Shown here in pieces: positions 1 through 12,109 of a DNA stretch of 64,000 nucleotides; position 1 is the stretch's first letter; each line of letters starts with the position of its first letter. The position numbers and the translations under genes are program-made. A model generated the notes under the pieces. That model saw nothing but the letters and a program-made list of their open reading frames with translations. It had not been told where the DNA came from and did no database searches. The stretch is from Myotis daubentonii. Lineage: Eukaryota > Chordata > Mammalia > Chiroptera > Vespertilionidae. Location: contig NC_081851.1 in assembly GCF_963259705.1 (NCBI RefSeq), positions 11,320,145-11,384,144 of the forward strand, given 5' to 3'.

Positions 1-440
1 ACTATTCCACTTCCCTAGCGATCTTGGGCAGATGAGTTAATGAGGAAAAAATAACCAACAAAAGGTGACAAGCAGGGAAGCTGGGAGCAGAGATGGCCCA
101 CATGCTGAGTGACCTGAGCTCCCAGACAGGCAGGAGCCGCACCAGCTTCACAAGTCTCTTGATCCTCTGTTCAAAGACCTCAGTGTTACCAGAAGCTGCT
201 GGCTGCCTCCTCCTCCTCATCATCTGAGGGAAAGCACTGCCATGTGCTTAAAAAAGTTAACAAATGTCACAACTTTAAGTAAAACACAACCAAGTATTTT
301 CATTTTAATTAAAAAACAAGGTATTTTGCTATAACACAACAAAGTCTTTTCAGCACCAGTGCCATTCCTGGCAGCTTCATCATTGTTACCAGATTACAAA
401 AAAAAAAAAAAAAAAAAGGTGGGGGGAGGGGAGTTTAAAA
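1..440. other. unassigned non-coding sequence
   Basis: No exon, splice-bounded ORF or interspersed repeat is recognised. The short minus-strand open frame at 2-223 has no recognisable family and no splice context. An A-tract lies at about 397-417, just ahead of the first SINE. Confidence 0.4.
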
Positions 441-446
441 AGCATA

Positions 447-594
447 TCTGGCCTGGCCAGTGTAGCTCATGGTTTGAGGGTCAACCCATGAACCAGGAGG
501 TCACCTTTCCATTCCCAGTCAGGGCACATGCCTGGGTTGTGGGCTTGATCCCCAATAGGAGGTGTGCAGGATGATGTTTCTCTATCATCACTGA

Positions 595-654
<60 letters not shown>

Positions 655-690
655 CTCCTCTTCCTTCCTTTCCCTGAAATCAATGAAAAA
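447..690 (+). mobile_element. VES SINE with expanded CT tract
   Basis: The sequence has the VES SINE order in forward orientation: a tRNA-like head, a 'cagtcagggcacatgcc' B-box region, 'gatccccaatagg', then 'gatgtttctctctc' and a 'ccctgaaatcaatgaaaa' tail. The CT microsatellite within the body (about 597-650) is much longer than usual for the family. VES is a Pol III SINE of vesper bats, mobilised by L1. Confidence 0.85.
597..650. repeat. (CT)n microsatellite inside a SINE
   Basis: About 54 bp of nearly pure CT dinucleotide, grown from the pyrimidine-rich 3' part of the surrounding VES SINE. Confidence 0.95.
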
Positions 691-700
691 GATATTGTGC

Positions 701-892
701 GTGTTTTTTTGGCTTAGTAGCTAGAGCATGGACCCTTGCACCAAGAAGGCACATGCTGGAGTTTCCGCCTCCATCCCCAGCAGGAGGCATGCAGGCAATG
801 GATGTTTCTCTCTCATTGATGTTTCTATCTCTCCCTTCCTCTCTCTCTAAATTCAATAAAAATACATTGAAAAATATTTTAAAAATAAATAA
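701..892 (+). mobile_element. VES SINE, diverged
   Basis: A second forward VES copy: 'ggcttagtagctagagcatgg' head, 'catccccagcaggaggcatgc', 'cattgatgtttctatctctc' and an 'aaattcaataaaaatac' A-rich tail. Its head is more diverged than the neighbouring copy. Confidence 0.8.
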
Positions 893-1731
893 TTACCCTA
901 AAGTATTTTTTAAAAAGAATATCTGACCTTAGGTCCAACCACCTGCATGCCAGACCCCAAACTCCTTTCTGTCCCAAGAAGAGGGCCTAGCACGGCCGCG
1001 GCAGCAGCAGTGGGGAGGCATAAGGAGTGAGGGGAAGGTCCAAGGCTGTCAGGCTCAGAGCTGCGGGAGGCACGGACAACCCCTGTCTGACTCTCCATGC
1101 CCACTGCCCACGGCAGGGCCTGGCCAGGGAACATACTGGAAGGTGCTCCATATTTCTGGAGGGCAATTTGTCCGGTACAACACAACTGCACGTCTACACC
1201 CTTGGACGAGGGATAGATAGTCTCTGGATTAACTTGGTTATGAGTTTAGCCGAGTGCTCAATGAGAAGGAGCAAAGACAGGCTCCTCACACTTGCTCATT
1301 TCCTTCAGGAGAGGCTCAGGTGTGCTGGCAAGAAAAGAAGCACTCAGATAAAGTGACCAAGACTTCAGCATCGAGCAAAACATTTTTAACACGTGAATTT
1401 CCTATTTGTGTTAGAACAGGGCCATCTTCTCAGATGCCTCCTGTTTGCTTGATCTCTAAGGCCAAGAAGGGAGGTGCACCTTGGAAGCTATACCCCTTCT
1501 GGAGACTGAAAGATCCACTTCCACACCTTTTCCACAAGGGGCGCCGCCGTTCAGGGGGAGCTCCTAAGTCCTACAAAAGCAGGGTGTGCTGTGACCTAGA
1601 TTTGCGGTGGACACCTGAGTCAATCCCTTTCAGCACAGATACCTTTGCAGACATTTCTATGTCACTGATGAGTGAGAATGGAATCTGACCCTTCTGTGGG
1701 GGCATCAGCTCAGTAAATAAGTCTCTTTCTT

Positions 1732-1964
1732 TTCTCTTCTTTTCTTTTTTAAAATATATTTTATTGATTTTTTACAGAGAGGAAGGAAGAGGGATAGAGA
1801 GTAACATCCATGAGAGAGAAACATCGATCAGCTGCCTCCTGCACACAACCTACTGGGGATGTGCCTGCAACCAAGGTACATGCCCTTGACCAGAATCAAA
1901 CCTGGTACCCTTCAGTCCGCAGGCCGAAGCTCTATCCACTGAGCCAAACCAGTGACGGCATAAA
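1732..1964 (-). mobile_element. VES SINE with target-site duplication
   Basis: A reverse-orientation VES: the 'aaaatatattttattgattt' tail comes first, then 'gagaggaagg', 'gctgcctcctgcaca', and last the tRNA-like head 'ctctatccactgagccaaacc'. It is flanked by direct repeats 'tctctttctt' (1722-1731 and 1965-1974), consistent with L1-mediated insertion. Confidence 0.9.
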
Positions 1965-2576
1965 TCTCTTTCTTACCTGTGAACTGTAGAAATACATTTT
2001 CCCACAATAATGTGAGAAAGATTACTGATGCCCTTAGAGTATTTTGCCTCTAAGGACTTATTTGAGAAGTATTTTTAAATTGTTTCAAATCATCATTTGA
2101 AATAAAGCAATTATGACTTTATTATTTTTAAAATATAAAAGTAACATGTAGAGTGTTTTAAAAATTTGAATGACTAGAAATAAGGAAAAAGTGACAGCCA
2201 CCTTCCTCCCCTCTAGTTTGGCAGTCCCTGGCCCTATCTTGTTCTATGCAAATGTGAACAAATACATTCCACAGTGAATCTCAAAAGGAAGACCTTTTCT
2301 TTGAAAGTTGCAAACTGCCGAGGTGTAGAAGCAGGAGGTAGAAGGCCTCTCTAATCCTGCTGCCAGTCCCCACTCCCCCTCCTCGGGGCAGCCTTGGGAA
2401 CAGTTTACATAAACCCACCCATGAAGGTGCACAAACGCAGCTCTTCATGGACCAAAGTGGAGTCACAGTACACATCCTATCCTCTACTTCCCTTGTTTAT
2501 ACAATAATATACATGGGAAGTGTTTCTGTACCAATGAACAGGCCTTCACCTCATTAAAACAAAATAGCTGTGACTG

Positions 2577-2812
2577 CCCTGGCCCCGAGGCTCAGTTAGT
2601 TGGAGCATCTTCCCATACACCAAAAGGTTTCAGGTTCGCCCCCCAGTCAGGGCATACAGCTAGGTTGTGGGTTCGCTTCCTGGTCAGGGCACATACCTAG
2701 GTTGCAGGTTTGATCCTTGGTCAGACTCATGGGGGAGGAAACCATCAATGTTTCTCTCTCACATCAATGTTTTTCTCTCCCTTCCTCTCTCTAAGATTAA
2801 TTTTTAATAAAG
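2577..2812 (+). mobile_element. VES SINE with internal duplication
   Basis: A forward VES copy in which the 'cagtcagggca..taggttgtgggttcg' block occurs twice in succession (about 2652-2680 and 2681-2715). It ends in 'cttcctctctctaagattaatttttaataaa'-type tail sequence. Confidence 0.75.
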
Positions 2813-3413
2813 CAGCTGTGACTTCACTTTAGGAAAGATCGAATATACATCTTTCCCTCCAACTAAGAACAACAAAACCCCTGAACATTATTATTAAAAC
2901 CACCAAATCCTAAGAAGTCTGGGCTTGGATATGTATTGGGGGCAGGGCAGATGGACACAACGAAGTGCCCCCCCTCTTCTGCCCATGACGTCAGAGGACT
3001 AATGCAGTCAGCACTTGTCCAATGTGTATTATTACATGAAAAAGCTAATAGCAGGGTAGTATGCAGACTGTGAGTCCACTTTGGTTCACCCAGAGCTGTG
3101 TTTGTGTGCATACGAGGGTGGGTTTATGTGGTAGGAAGTCCTATCCACCTGGTGGTGTCAGCAGAGGAGGTGGAGGGCAGGGGGGGGGGCGGGAGGAGAG
3201 GGGTGGTGGTATGACCTGAGTTATACCTTTGGGGTTAGAAAATATGATAATCCCCCGTTCTAAAATTGGGGGATTCTGCAACATGGAAACTGAGTTACAC
3301 AGACACAGGGGGCCTAGAGCCCTGAATTTTTTATAAACTGGGGATCTTCATCATCCTCTTCCTGACTGCCCAACTGTATCTCTCTGTGAACTTCCCGCTT
3401 ATATCCTAGACTC
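2813..3413. other. unassigned sequence
   Basis: Non-coding, no recognised element. It includes a G/C homopolymer-rich stretch near 3178-3205. Short ORFs here have no splice context. Confidence 0.4.
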
Positions 3414-3845
3414 AGATTTCTGTGTGTGTGTGCCCACTTTACAGTTAGATTTCTGTGTGTGTGCCCACTTTACAATTAGATTTCTGTGTGTGTGCCCACT
3501 TTATAGTTAGATTTCTGTGTGTGCCCATTTTACAGTTCGATTTCTGTGTGTGTGCCCATTTTACAGTTAGATTTCTGTGTGTGCCCATTTTACAGTTCGA
3601 TTTCTGTGTGTGTGCCCATTTTACAGTTAGATTTCTGTGTGTGCCCATTTTACAGTTAGATTTCTGTGTGTGCCCATTTTACAGTTAGATTTCTGTGTGT
3701 GTGCCCATTTTACAGTTCGATTTCTGTGTGTGTGCCCACTTTACAGTTCGATTTCTGTGTGTGTGCCCATTTTACAGTTTGATTTATGTGTGTGTGCCCA
3801 TTTTACAGTTAGATTTCTGTGTGTGTGCTCATTTTAGAATTTAGA
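3414..3845. repeat. minisatellite, 29-31-bp unit, about 14 copies
   Basis: Tandem copies of a unit reading approximately 'gatttctgtgtgtgtgccc' followed by 'attttacagtta'. Units alternate between 29 and 31 bp according to whether the internal GT run has three or four steps, and 'tta'/'tcg' variants of the unit end alternate as well. Both strands are open by chance (a Cys/Val/Phe-rich frame on +, a Thr/His-rich frame on -). These are low-complexity ORFs, not genes. Confidence 0.95.
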
Positions 3846-5325
3846 TTGTGTTCTCAAATTTTAAGGGCTCTTTTTATATCAAAGATAGGAACCCTCTGTT
3901 AGGTACATCTTGCACACACTCGTACCAGTGTGCCTGTCAGTCTCAGGGCTTACATCTGCTCACAGTGGCTGCCAGGCCTGTGTCCCTGTCCCACCTCCAG
4001 AGGAAAGGCAGAGTCACTGAGGACCCGGGACCAGGACTCACCTTCCCCCTCATTGGAGGGAACTGGGCTGGTGCAGCACCGTGATGACTGCTAATCCCAC
4101 AGGAAACCACTGAAGAACATTCTCAGCAGACAGTGGTGCAAACATCTGCCCAAATCCCTTTTCTTTGCGTCACTTCCCTCCCTGGCATGAGACTGTATAT
4201 GCTGCTTTCACACACTCCCTAAAGGAACAGAAAATCAACAATCAAAGCCCTCTCCCCACAAGTTATTGAAATGCTAACAGAACATACATTCTGAAAACCT
4301 GAGTTATCTTGATCCTAAAAACTGAATTTCTGAAAAGTTATCCCCTTAGAAGGAATATATCACCAACTTACTTTGCGGGATTAGGAATACCACTGGCATC
4401 AAAATGTTTCAGAAACAGCCACCGCTTAATTCTCCTCTTTCACGGGCTGACTAGGAAATAAAAACCGAGATGAGACAGTCTGAAGCAGTTCAGTTTATAA
4501 GCACAGACCAGGTCCTTTTAAAGGAACAACGTTAGTGTTCACTGTAGAATAAAACACTCTTCACAAGAAATAAACAGAAGCACAGCGGGGTCCCTGTGTA
4601 TGGTACTTGCAGAGCTGAAGGTCATGCACAAACCCCATCCAGTTAAATTGCTCCTGAAACTCCCTGCACCTGAATGATGAGGTGGCAGCTGGTGCTCGAG
4701 TTCCCTGAGTGACAATGCGATAGGATGAGCTCAAATCCCACCCACAGCACCTGGGCTCAGGAAGCCTTGTGTCCCTGACAGAGAAACAGAGAAAAGAGCA
4801 AGTTCAACAGTTCATGGGCTTTTCCTGTTCAGAACGTTGTCCAAGTGTCAACTGACAGGCCACTGGGGCCCACTTGGGAGTCCTGCTCCCCCCCGCCCGC
4901 CCCCCCACGTCCTGCCTACACTACACAGATGGGTGAATTTGCCTAAGAGAAATGAAAGGACGGTGTACAACCATCCATGTAAGAACTATGGGCTCTCTGA
5001 GATGCCATGAGGCCCACAATATATACCACATCTTTCAAGCTATTAGACTATGGAGAGGTTTAACTACTATCACAGACTCACACCCGCTGGCTCAATACTT
5101 CACATGATGTTCAGCTAATTCAAGTTTCTGGTGTTCCCTTTAAAAAATCACCACTTGGCCAGATCCCTTAATTAGAATCCACATTCACAAGGTTAACTTC
5201 CCTCTATCTCCAGGACAGAGAGAAACCCCAAGGTATAAATTGTCCATTACCTGGCACATAACCTTTAGAACCTGAGGTCTGGCTTTGTTTAGTTACAGAA
5301 CACATGTAGCTGACATCTGATTTGA
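3846..5325. other. unassigned intronic or intergenic sequence
   Basis: About 1.5 kb without a recognised gene or repeat apart from a C-rich run near 4888-4909. No conserved exon with splice sites was recognised on either strand. Confidence 0.4.
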
Positions 5326-5329
5326 GATT

Positions 5330-6075
5330 GTTTTTCTTTTTTTAAAAAAATGGTATTTGTTGTTGTTGTTTTGTTTGCTTGTTGTCACCAATCACTAGCC
5401 AATAGTAGGGTTTTCTGGTGTTGCTCAGTAATGCACCATGTTGTTTTTCCTTTTTACCCCTTTATCCATTTTTACCGTCCCCCAACCATGGCAGCCACTA
5501 GTCTGTCCTCTGCATCTATGAGGGTGTTTTGTTTTTAATTCCACATATAAGCCAGATCATATGGTATTTGTCTTTCTCTGTCCAACTTAGTTCACTTAGC
5601 ATCATGCTCTGAAGACCATCTATGTTGTTGCAAATGGCAAGATTTCATTCCTTTTTATGACTGAATAACACTCTCCTGTGTATATGCCCCACATCTTCTT
5701 TATCCAGTTGTCTATGGGTGGACACTTAGGCTGCTTCCATAGCTGTGCTCTTGTAAGTAATGTTGCAATAAACACAGAGGCACATATATCCTTTTGAATT
5801 AGTGTTTGGGATTTCCTCATAGAACCATAAGTGAAATTGCTGGGTCTTATCATAGTTCTATTTTTATTTTTTTGAGGAACTTTCATACTTTTTTCCCTAG
5901 TGGCTGCACCAATTTATAATCCTACCAACAGTGCCCAAGGGTTCCCTTTTCGCACTTCCTCACACCACTTGTCCCTTCTTGTCTTTTTGATAATGGTCTT
6001 TCTGGCAGTGGGAGGTAACATTTTGTGGTTCTTATTTGCATTTTCCCTGTGATTAGTGACCTTGAGCATCTCCTA
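5330..6075 (-). mobile_element. LINE-1 3' fragment
   Basis: Reverse-oriented remains of the L1 ORF2 C-terminus and 3' UTR. The minus-strand frame at 5620-5886 reads with the typical late-ORF2 residues KMWGIYTGECYSVIKRNEIL and an upstream LWKQPKCP motif, much as in the intact L1 further along. 5' truncated and old. Confidence 0.85.
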
Positions 6076-8221
6076 TAATTTGATTTTAAATGCTACAGAA
6101 TAGGCATCACTATATGTAAAAGTGAAACCACTGCCATCCCCATTCCTCAAGGATTACAATTCTACTACACTAAAAACATCAATTGTTTTACTTGTAAATA
6201 CAAGCATTTTTTGAAAACTTCTCTTTTAACTAATACATTAGAAAGCTTTAACTTTCAAACTGACATACATTGGGAATATAAGACATTCTAAGGTCAAATA
6301 ATATTCCAAGATCTGGAGATGAAGGATTTGACCTGATGAAACAATCACCATCAAGCAAGCATGGCAAGGTGCCAGTAACCTGAAACAATGAAAAAATTAG
6401 TCACTAATAAAAATTAAAATGGGGGGCGGGGAGTGTTCAGCTCCATTCACTTGTAAATGCTTCATGGCCTTGTAGCACAGTAAAGGTCTCTTACAGGAAA
6501 CAAAAAGCAGATGGACTGGACTCATCTGAACCAATGATTTGAAATGTAAAACTTTAACTTTGTTTAAAAGGGAAATAACTTTACATTCACTTACCCTTTC
6601 CTTAGAGAGGCTAAGTAAAACAAGTACTACACCTACGCGCCCAGAGGTGTGATGGATGTCATTTGCACATATAAGATCTTTATACTGGCCACAGTTCCTT
6701 GTGAACAGAGCTAAAATTAAAGACTTCATACTCACATTGGTATGTGAGCCCTGTGAATTTCCCTTTGCTCATTATCCTCCCTCTCCTGGGACAACCACAT
6801 CCCTCTTTCCTGCCAATAAAACCCCACCATCCTTCAAGGTCTAGTTCTCCCTCCTCTGTGCTTCCACAGCACAGGAGGCCCATAACTGCTACATTCTGCC
6901 ATTGAGACAGTTCTAACAGTACCCACCCCATAGGGTGCTCTAAGGATTCGATGAGATAATGCACATGGTTAGAGCTGCATAAACACAGGTGTTTCATTAT
7001 GTGTGCACAGGTTCCTTCCCTAACACCATGTAAGTTCCCTCAATACCTAGGAAGAGTGCCTTGTACCTCACAGATGCTTAATTTCATTCAACATACTTTT
7101 CCTTCCAAACAGTTCACCTCTATGTCTGAGAAAACATTAGAAAATTCTACTTCAAACACTTCACATACACAGACACGCCACAGCAGGACTATGAAGTGTT
7201 GTGCCAAAATACCAGCAGGAGGAAGCTTAGAGGATCACAGGGCCTTTCAGGAGTTGTACTCCAGACACGTGTGCACACACGGCACACAGCATGCAGGCAC
7301 CACTGCCACACCTGGTGCCCTCTCACTGAACCTCTGTCCTCCTTTAAGGTCTTTTGATGCCATAAGAGGGAGTTAATGAAGGTTCTTAGGCTGCAGGGAC
7401 ACACAGGAACTAGTGTGGCAGGGACGTAAATACTAAAGCAATGAAAATGTGAGGGAAGAGAGAATAAAGTAAAAAAAAACCCCACAGACAACTAATCTTA
7501 TCAAAAGAGCACTGACACCTTCGTCTTCATTGCTGCCATGCAGTGCTGACTCAGGGGTTGGAAACCACCAGGTGTCACTCCAGTCCCTTTATCCCTGTAT
7601 TAACAGTCCCTGGGCATGATGTCCCAGACACCTAGGCGTCAACCTTGATTTTACCTGAAGAAAGCACAGCTTTCATCTCTGAAAAACACCTCCGAAATGT
7701 CATTTTTCTGTTTTCATCAGATGGGATTTCTTAGACTTGAACCCTGAAATGCATTGAATGAGATGATTCAGGAATTATGACTTTGCTGAGTCAATAATGT
7801 GAGTAATTTTTATCTACATCTTCAAAGAACATTAAATAATCTAAAGATTTGAATCTGACCCCATATTTTCTAAACATAACCATGCCATTTCAATAATACA
7901 CTTTACATTCTCGCCTTAGAAATTGATTGCCTATCACTTGACAGATAAGAGTTCTTTTTTATAAAACTTATTTATAAAACAGGAACTAATAAAATGAACC
8001 CAGACTCAGATCTTTGCACTAGTAATAAATTACATTAAGTGAGATACATCTGAACTGAACTAGATTTATCAGAAAAGTCAGTGAAATTTCGGGTACAAAT
8101 GACCTTTTAGGACATGTGACCTTGTCAGAGGATTTCACGTGTAGTCCCTCACCTGCTCCTCCAACAGACAAGGCAACAGCTCAGATACAGGCTTCCATCT
8201 TCTTCAAAATCTCAAGGCCCA
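6076..8221. other. unassigned sequence
   Basis: About 2.1 kb, A/T-rich, without recognised coding exons or diagnostic repeats. ORFs of 100-125 codons here overlap on both strands and have no recognised homology or splice sites. Confidence 0.4.
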
Positions 8222-8537
8222 TCCTACATAATAAAAGTCTAATATGCAAATTGACCAAACGGTGGAACGACTGGACACTATGATGCACACTGATCACTTG
8301 GGGGCAGGAGCTTCCCCCTGGTGGTCAGTGTGCTCCCACAGGGGGAGCACCGCTCACCCAGAAACCAGCCTCACAGCTGGTGAGCACAGTGGTGGTGGTG
8401 GGAGCCTCTCTTGCCTCCGTGGCAGCGCTAAGGATCTCCGACTGCTGACTTCTCCCAAGGGCTCCTGGACTGCAAGAGGGTGCAGGCTGTTCTGAGGGAC
8501 CACCCCCATGCATGATTTTCGTGCACTGGGCCTCTAG
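8222..8537 (+). mobile_element. HeliBat-type non-autonomous Helitron
   Basis: Starts with TC after a host A (8221) and ends with CTAG before a host T (8538), the A/T insertion rule of Helitrons. The 5' part reads 'tcctacataataaaagtcta' then 'aatatgcaaattgacc', and the body has the 'ccccctggtggtcagtg' block typical of HeliBat. The subterminal hairpin (TGCATGA..TCGTGCA) is decayed. It encodes no Rep/helicase, so it depended on an autonomous partner. Confidence 0.93.
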
Positions 8538-10905
8538 TACATTATATTCTTCCTGCAACTTATTTCTTTTAAAATGCCACTGTCGAACTTAGCCCCACAA
8601 TATACATAAAACAATGAAACACAACAGGGGCCAAAACTGTAAAGATGGGATCAAATTCTATAAATTTATGGTCAAAGTTGGCATCTTTCAAAGGAATAAT
8701 CAATTTTTATTTTCAACAAATGTATTTTAGTATAGCACTTCTAAAACTAAGCTTTAAAAGTATTTAGAAGTTACCCCAAACATGTCAGCTTAGGTCAAAT
8801 TCAATCCACTGCCCTCCAAGCCCCTACTGGTAGGCAGTTAGCTGTATCTCATGGGCATCCCAGTGGTTTACCACATAGAAAGTTCCCGTCTCCCTCAACA
8901 CCTAATACACATGAATTTATTTAAACTCTCCCTAAAGTAATATGTATTACCAACCTGGACTCTTGGAGTACAAACTCCTTCTGACTATTATCTTGTGTTT
9001 AAGGTGAGACTGCATTTTATTTATTCTAAGGTCCCGAGGAGAGGAGAGTTTGGAGCCAGAATGTAATAGAGAAAATAATGGCTGAAAAACTCCCAAAATC
9101 TGGCAAAAGACATAAGCTACAGATTTAATAAGCTACACAAACCCCAACTAGGATACACCCAAGAAATCCATGCCGAGATACAACTATTTTACTCCCAGTT
9201 CAGATGAAAGAACACCACTTTTCTTGAATCATGAGTTTGATGTCTACCAGGATAAGCTAAGCAAAACCCACCAACCCCTTCAGAGCTTGTCTACTTTCAG
9301 TGTCCTGACCAAAGTGTACATCAGCACCATGGACAGGGCCCATTCACCTTGACCAGCCACATCTCAAAGGGAGACCTCATCTGCATCTCCTAGGGCTGAA
9401 AGCAAGCCTGCCCTTTGTTCCAGAGGCTGACATGCTCTTCCAAAACTGTTCCCTACACACCAAGGAACAAGGGCAGACAGTGCCCCGTGCAAGACAAGCA
9501 GAACCATGGGGGAGCCCCAGAGAACTGTCTCCCATCAGGCAACATGTAACTTTCACTTTCAGGAAATTGTGTTATGAACGAGCACCCTCTCCAATAGGAA
9601 GGTTCTTCTATACAAGTCAACTAAGTACAGAGAACCTGATTTGATAAAGGACATGGTGTAGTTATTCCTTGCTGTTATCACTAACCTAGTGACAGTACAC
9701 ATTCCTGGCTATCTGACAGCTTCTGCAGTCAGGAGCAGGGCATGGCATAAGCGGTTCCTCTGATTTGGGGCTCACAAGACCAGGGTTTTGGCTGAGACTG
9801 TGGTCTCCCCTGAGTGTCCAGGAGGAAAGGAGATGCTTCCAATCTCACCCCAGTTGTGGGCAGAACTCGGTTTCCTGCAGGTGTAGGACTGCAGGGTGGA
9901 TCTCCTGTGGCTGCGGCTTCAGGCGTCCTCAGCTCCGAGAGGCCACAGGGAGCTTCTTGACCTGTGGGTCACTTGCTGCTGCAGAGCCCACAGAGTAAAG
10001 GGCCAGCAACTCCAGCTGAATGGGCGCTGCAGTCTGTGTGAGGAACCCGTCAATGTGTCGGTGCCACCATGGTGGACATGTGCTCTCCTGCTGTCTTCAG
10101 ATGTGTTCCTGGATGGGGCTGGATGGGATCAGAATCAGTCGGGTGGATGCCAGGGTGTCCTACCAAAAGCCACCATTGGGGTTGAGTGACAGTGTGTGTG
10201 TGAGGAGGGTGTGGGCACGAGGTGCCTGTGGACTTAGAAACTTGAGAGAAGTGGCTGCTGAATTGTCATTGAATGATCTGACTGGGTGTGTCTCTGTCCC
10301 ACAGCCTGACCATTCCCTGACCCAAGGCCCTGACGGTCAGCAAGTGGAGCAGGGTCCCAGTACAGGAAGCATTAACTGGGCTTATCCCCCAAGGCCTCGG
10401 CTGGAAGCCCAGCGTCACCGTCCATGGAACCACCAGGGAGGAGGCGTGTTCTCCTGAGAGCTGGGGCTGTATGTGTGATTCTTGGGGGCAGGAGTCCTGC
10501 AGCTGTGGGTGCCGGGTTTGCATTTCCTCCAGCTCCCACTCTAGCACCCAAACTAGCCATCCCTGACCAGGCCCTTCAGGGACTTCCACCCTCTGCCCCG
10601 TGCACAGGTGCAGGCCCTGGTTCATGCAGCCCTGCCCAGGGCCCTGCGGGCCACCGCAGGGAAGTTCCCGTGCCCTTGGAAGGCAATGGTGAGAACCTGT
10701 AAGGCTGTGGTGCCCACTCAGTCACACAGGACAATCTCCTTGTACCCGAGAGAGAAGAAATGAGACTTCACTGGCTCCTTCCTGCCTTATTCCTATGGGT
10801 CAAACTTTGCCCCCTGTATCCTCAGGCCAGGGAAATACGTGGATATTTTGCTTTTAGGGAAATGACCGTAGAGAACGGCAGGCCACTCTAAATTCTAAGA
10901 GTGAC
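8538..10905. other. unassigned sequence
   Basis: About 2.4 kb, with GC content rising after 9.7 kb. Several ORFs of 70-145 codons overlap in three frames around 9.8-10.7 kb, which is the expected result of GC-rich sequence. None has a recognised domain or splice context. Confidence 0.35.
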
Positions 10906-10911
10906 TCTGTC

Positions 10912-11225
10912 TTAGTGTTTGGGCTGTTATGACGAAAATACCATAAACCGCATGGCTTATAAGCAACAATCTATTTCTCATAGTTCTGCAGGCTGGGAAG
11001 TCCAAGATCACGGTGCTGGTAGTTTCAGTGTCTACTGAGGGCCTGCTTTCTCGCTCATTGCCAACCTTCCCTTCTCTGGGTCCTCACTGTGGAAGGGGCA
11101 CGAATGCCAGTCAGGAATGCTCCACTCTCATGACCTAAGCACCTCCTCCAAACACCATTACATACAGCATATGGCTTCAATATCGGAATTTCGGGGGGCG
11201 GGGCACAAGTATTCAGTCCTCTCAG
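10912..11225 (-). mobile_element. MaLR (MLT1/MST-type) LTR remnant, reversed
   Basis: Reads as the reverse complement of a mammalian ERVL-MaLR LTR: 'gtttgggctgttatgac', 'ataccataaaccgcatggc', 'ttataagcaacaatctattt', 'ctgcaggctgggaagtccaa', then 'catgacctaagcacctcctcc'. Only non-coding LTR sequence is present. The subfamily is uncertain. Confidence 0.65.
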
Positions 11226-11457
11226 CGCGCTCATTCTTGGATTGAATTCTTCTGAGAAGAGGCATTTGAGCTAAACCCTGAGGGTTGGCATTCCAAATAA
11301 AGAAATAAGGGTGTACCCAGATCCGAAGACCACAAAGTGCAAGGTGTGTCTGGGGACGCTCAGGAGATGTTCTTAGTGCAGACATAGGTTTCAGCCAATT
11401 TTATATTTCAGGATAAAGAATTTGAACTTGATTTCTTAGGCCATAAGTTGTCTATTG

Positions 11458-11459
<2 letters not shown>

Positions 11460-11518
<59 letters not shown>
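11460..11518. repeat. (AT)n microsatellite
   Basis: A pure AT dinucleotide run of about 58 bp that immediately precedes SINE-derived sequence. Confidence 0.95.
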
Positions 11519-11520
<2 letters not shown>

Positions 11521-11618
11521 ATCAAACTGCAACCTAGGTATGTGCCCTGATTGGAAATCAAACTCACCACCTTTTTTGGTTACAGGAGGACGCTCAACCA
11601 ATTGAACAACGGGGTCAG
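11519..11618 (-). mobile_element. VES SINE head fragment
   Basis: Reverse-orientation SINE head only ('aacctaggtatgtgccctga', then 'gctcaaccaattgaacaacg'). The tail portion appears to have been replaced by the AT microsatellite. Confidence 0.6.
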
Positions 11619-11631
11619 AGCTCCACTGATA

Positions 11632-11853
11632 TTTTTTAAAATGTATATTTCTTTATTGATTTCAGAGAGGAAGGGAGGAGAGAGAGATAGAAACATCAAT
11701 GATGAGAGAGAATCATCAACCAGCTGCCTCCTGCACACCCCCTACTGGGGATGGAGCCTGCAACCCAGGCATATGCCCTTGGCCTGGGTCGAACCTGGGA
11801 CCCCTCAGTCCGCAGGCTGACTCTTTATCCACTGAGCCAAGCCGGCTAGGGCT
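11632..11853 (-). mobile_element. VES SINE
   Basis: A full-length reverse VES: tail 'atttctttattgatttcag', 'gagagagatagaaacatcaa', 'gctgcctcctgcacacccc', and head 'tctttatccactgagccaag'. Confidence 0.9.
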
Positions 11854-12109
11854 CCATTGACATTTTTAACCTAGACATCCTATGCAGTGGGAGAGCAGAG
11901 CTCAGGAAAGTTTTCTAGTTTCCATCAGTGTGAGATTGTACAGCTAAATCCACGGAGAGGGAGGGCCAGTAAAGCTTGGGTGCTTCATCCAGGTCTAGGG
12001 GTCACCTGGGGGTGTGTCTGTGAAGCTCAGAAATTGCACGCCATTTCTGTGAGGACCTCCGTGTCTTCCCTGCACTTTTCACAGGGTCTGGCCCTACAGG
12101 GTGAAGGAG

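Noticed and set aside
1254..1688. 144-codon ORF on + strand
   Set aside because: No recognised homology, no splice context and no repeat-derived explanation. A chance ORF is more likely.
3455..3837. Long open frames of repeated Phe-Cys-Val-Cys peptides on + and Thr-His-Arg peptides on -
   Set aside because: They are translations of the minisatellite. No start context, splice sites or conserved domain.
3414..3845. CRISPR-like regular repeats
   Set aside because: There are no unique spacers between units. The units abut directly, in a mammalian genome.
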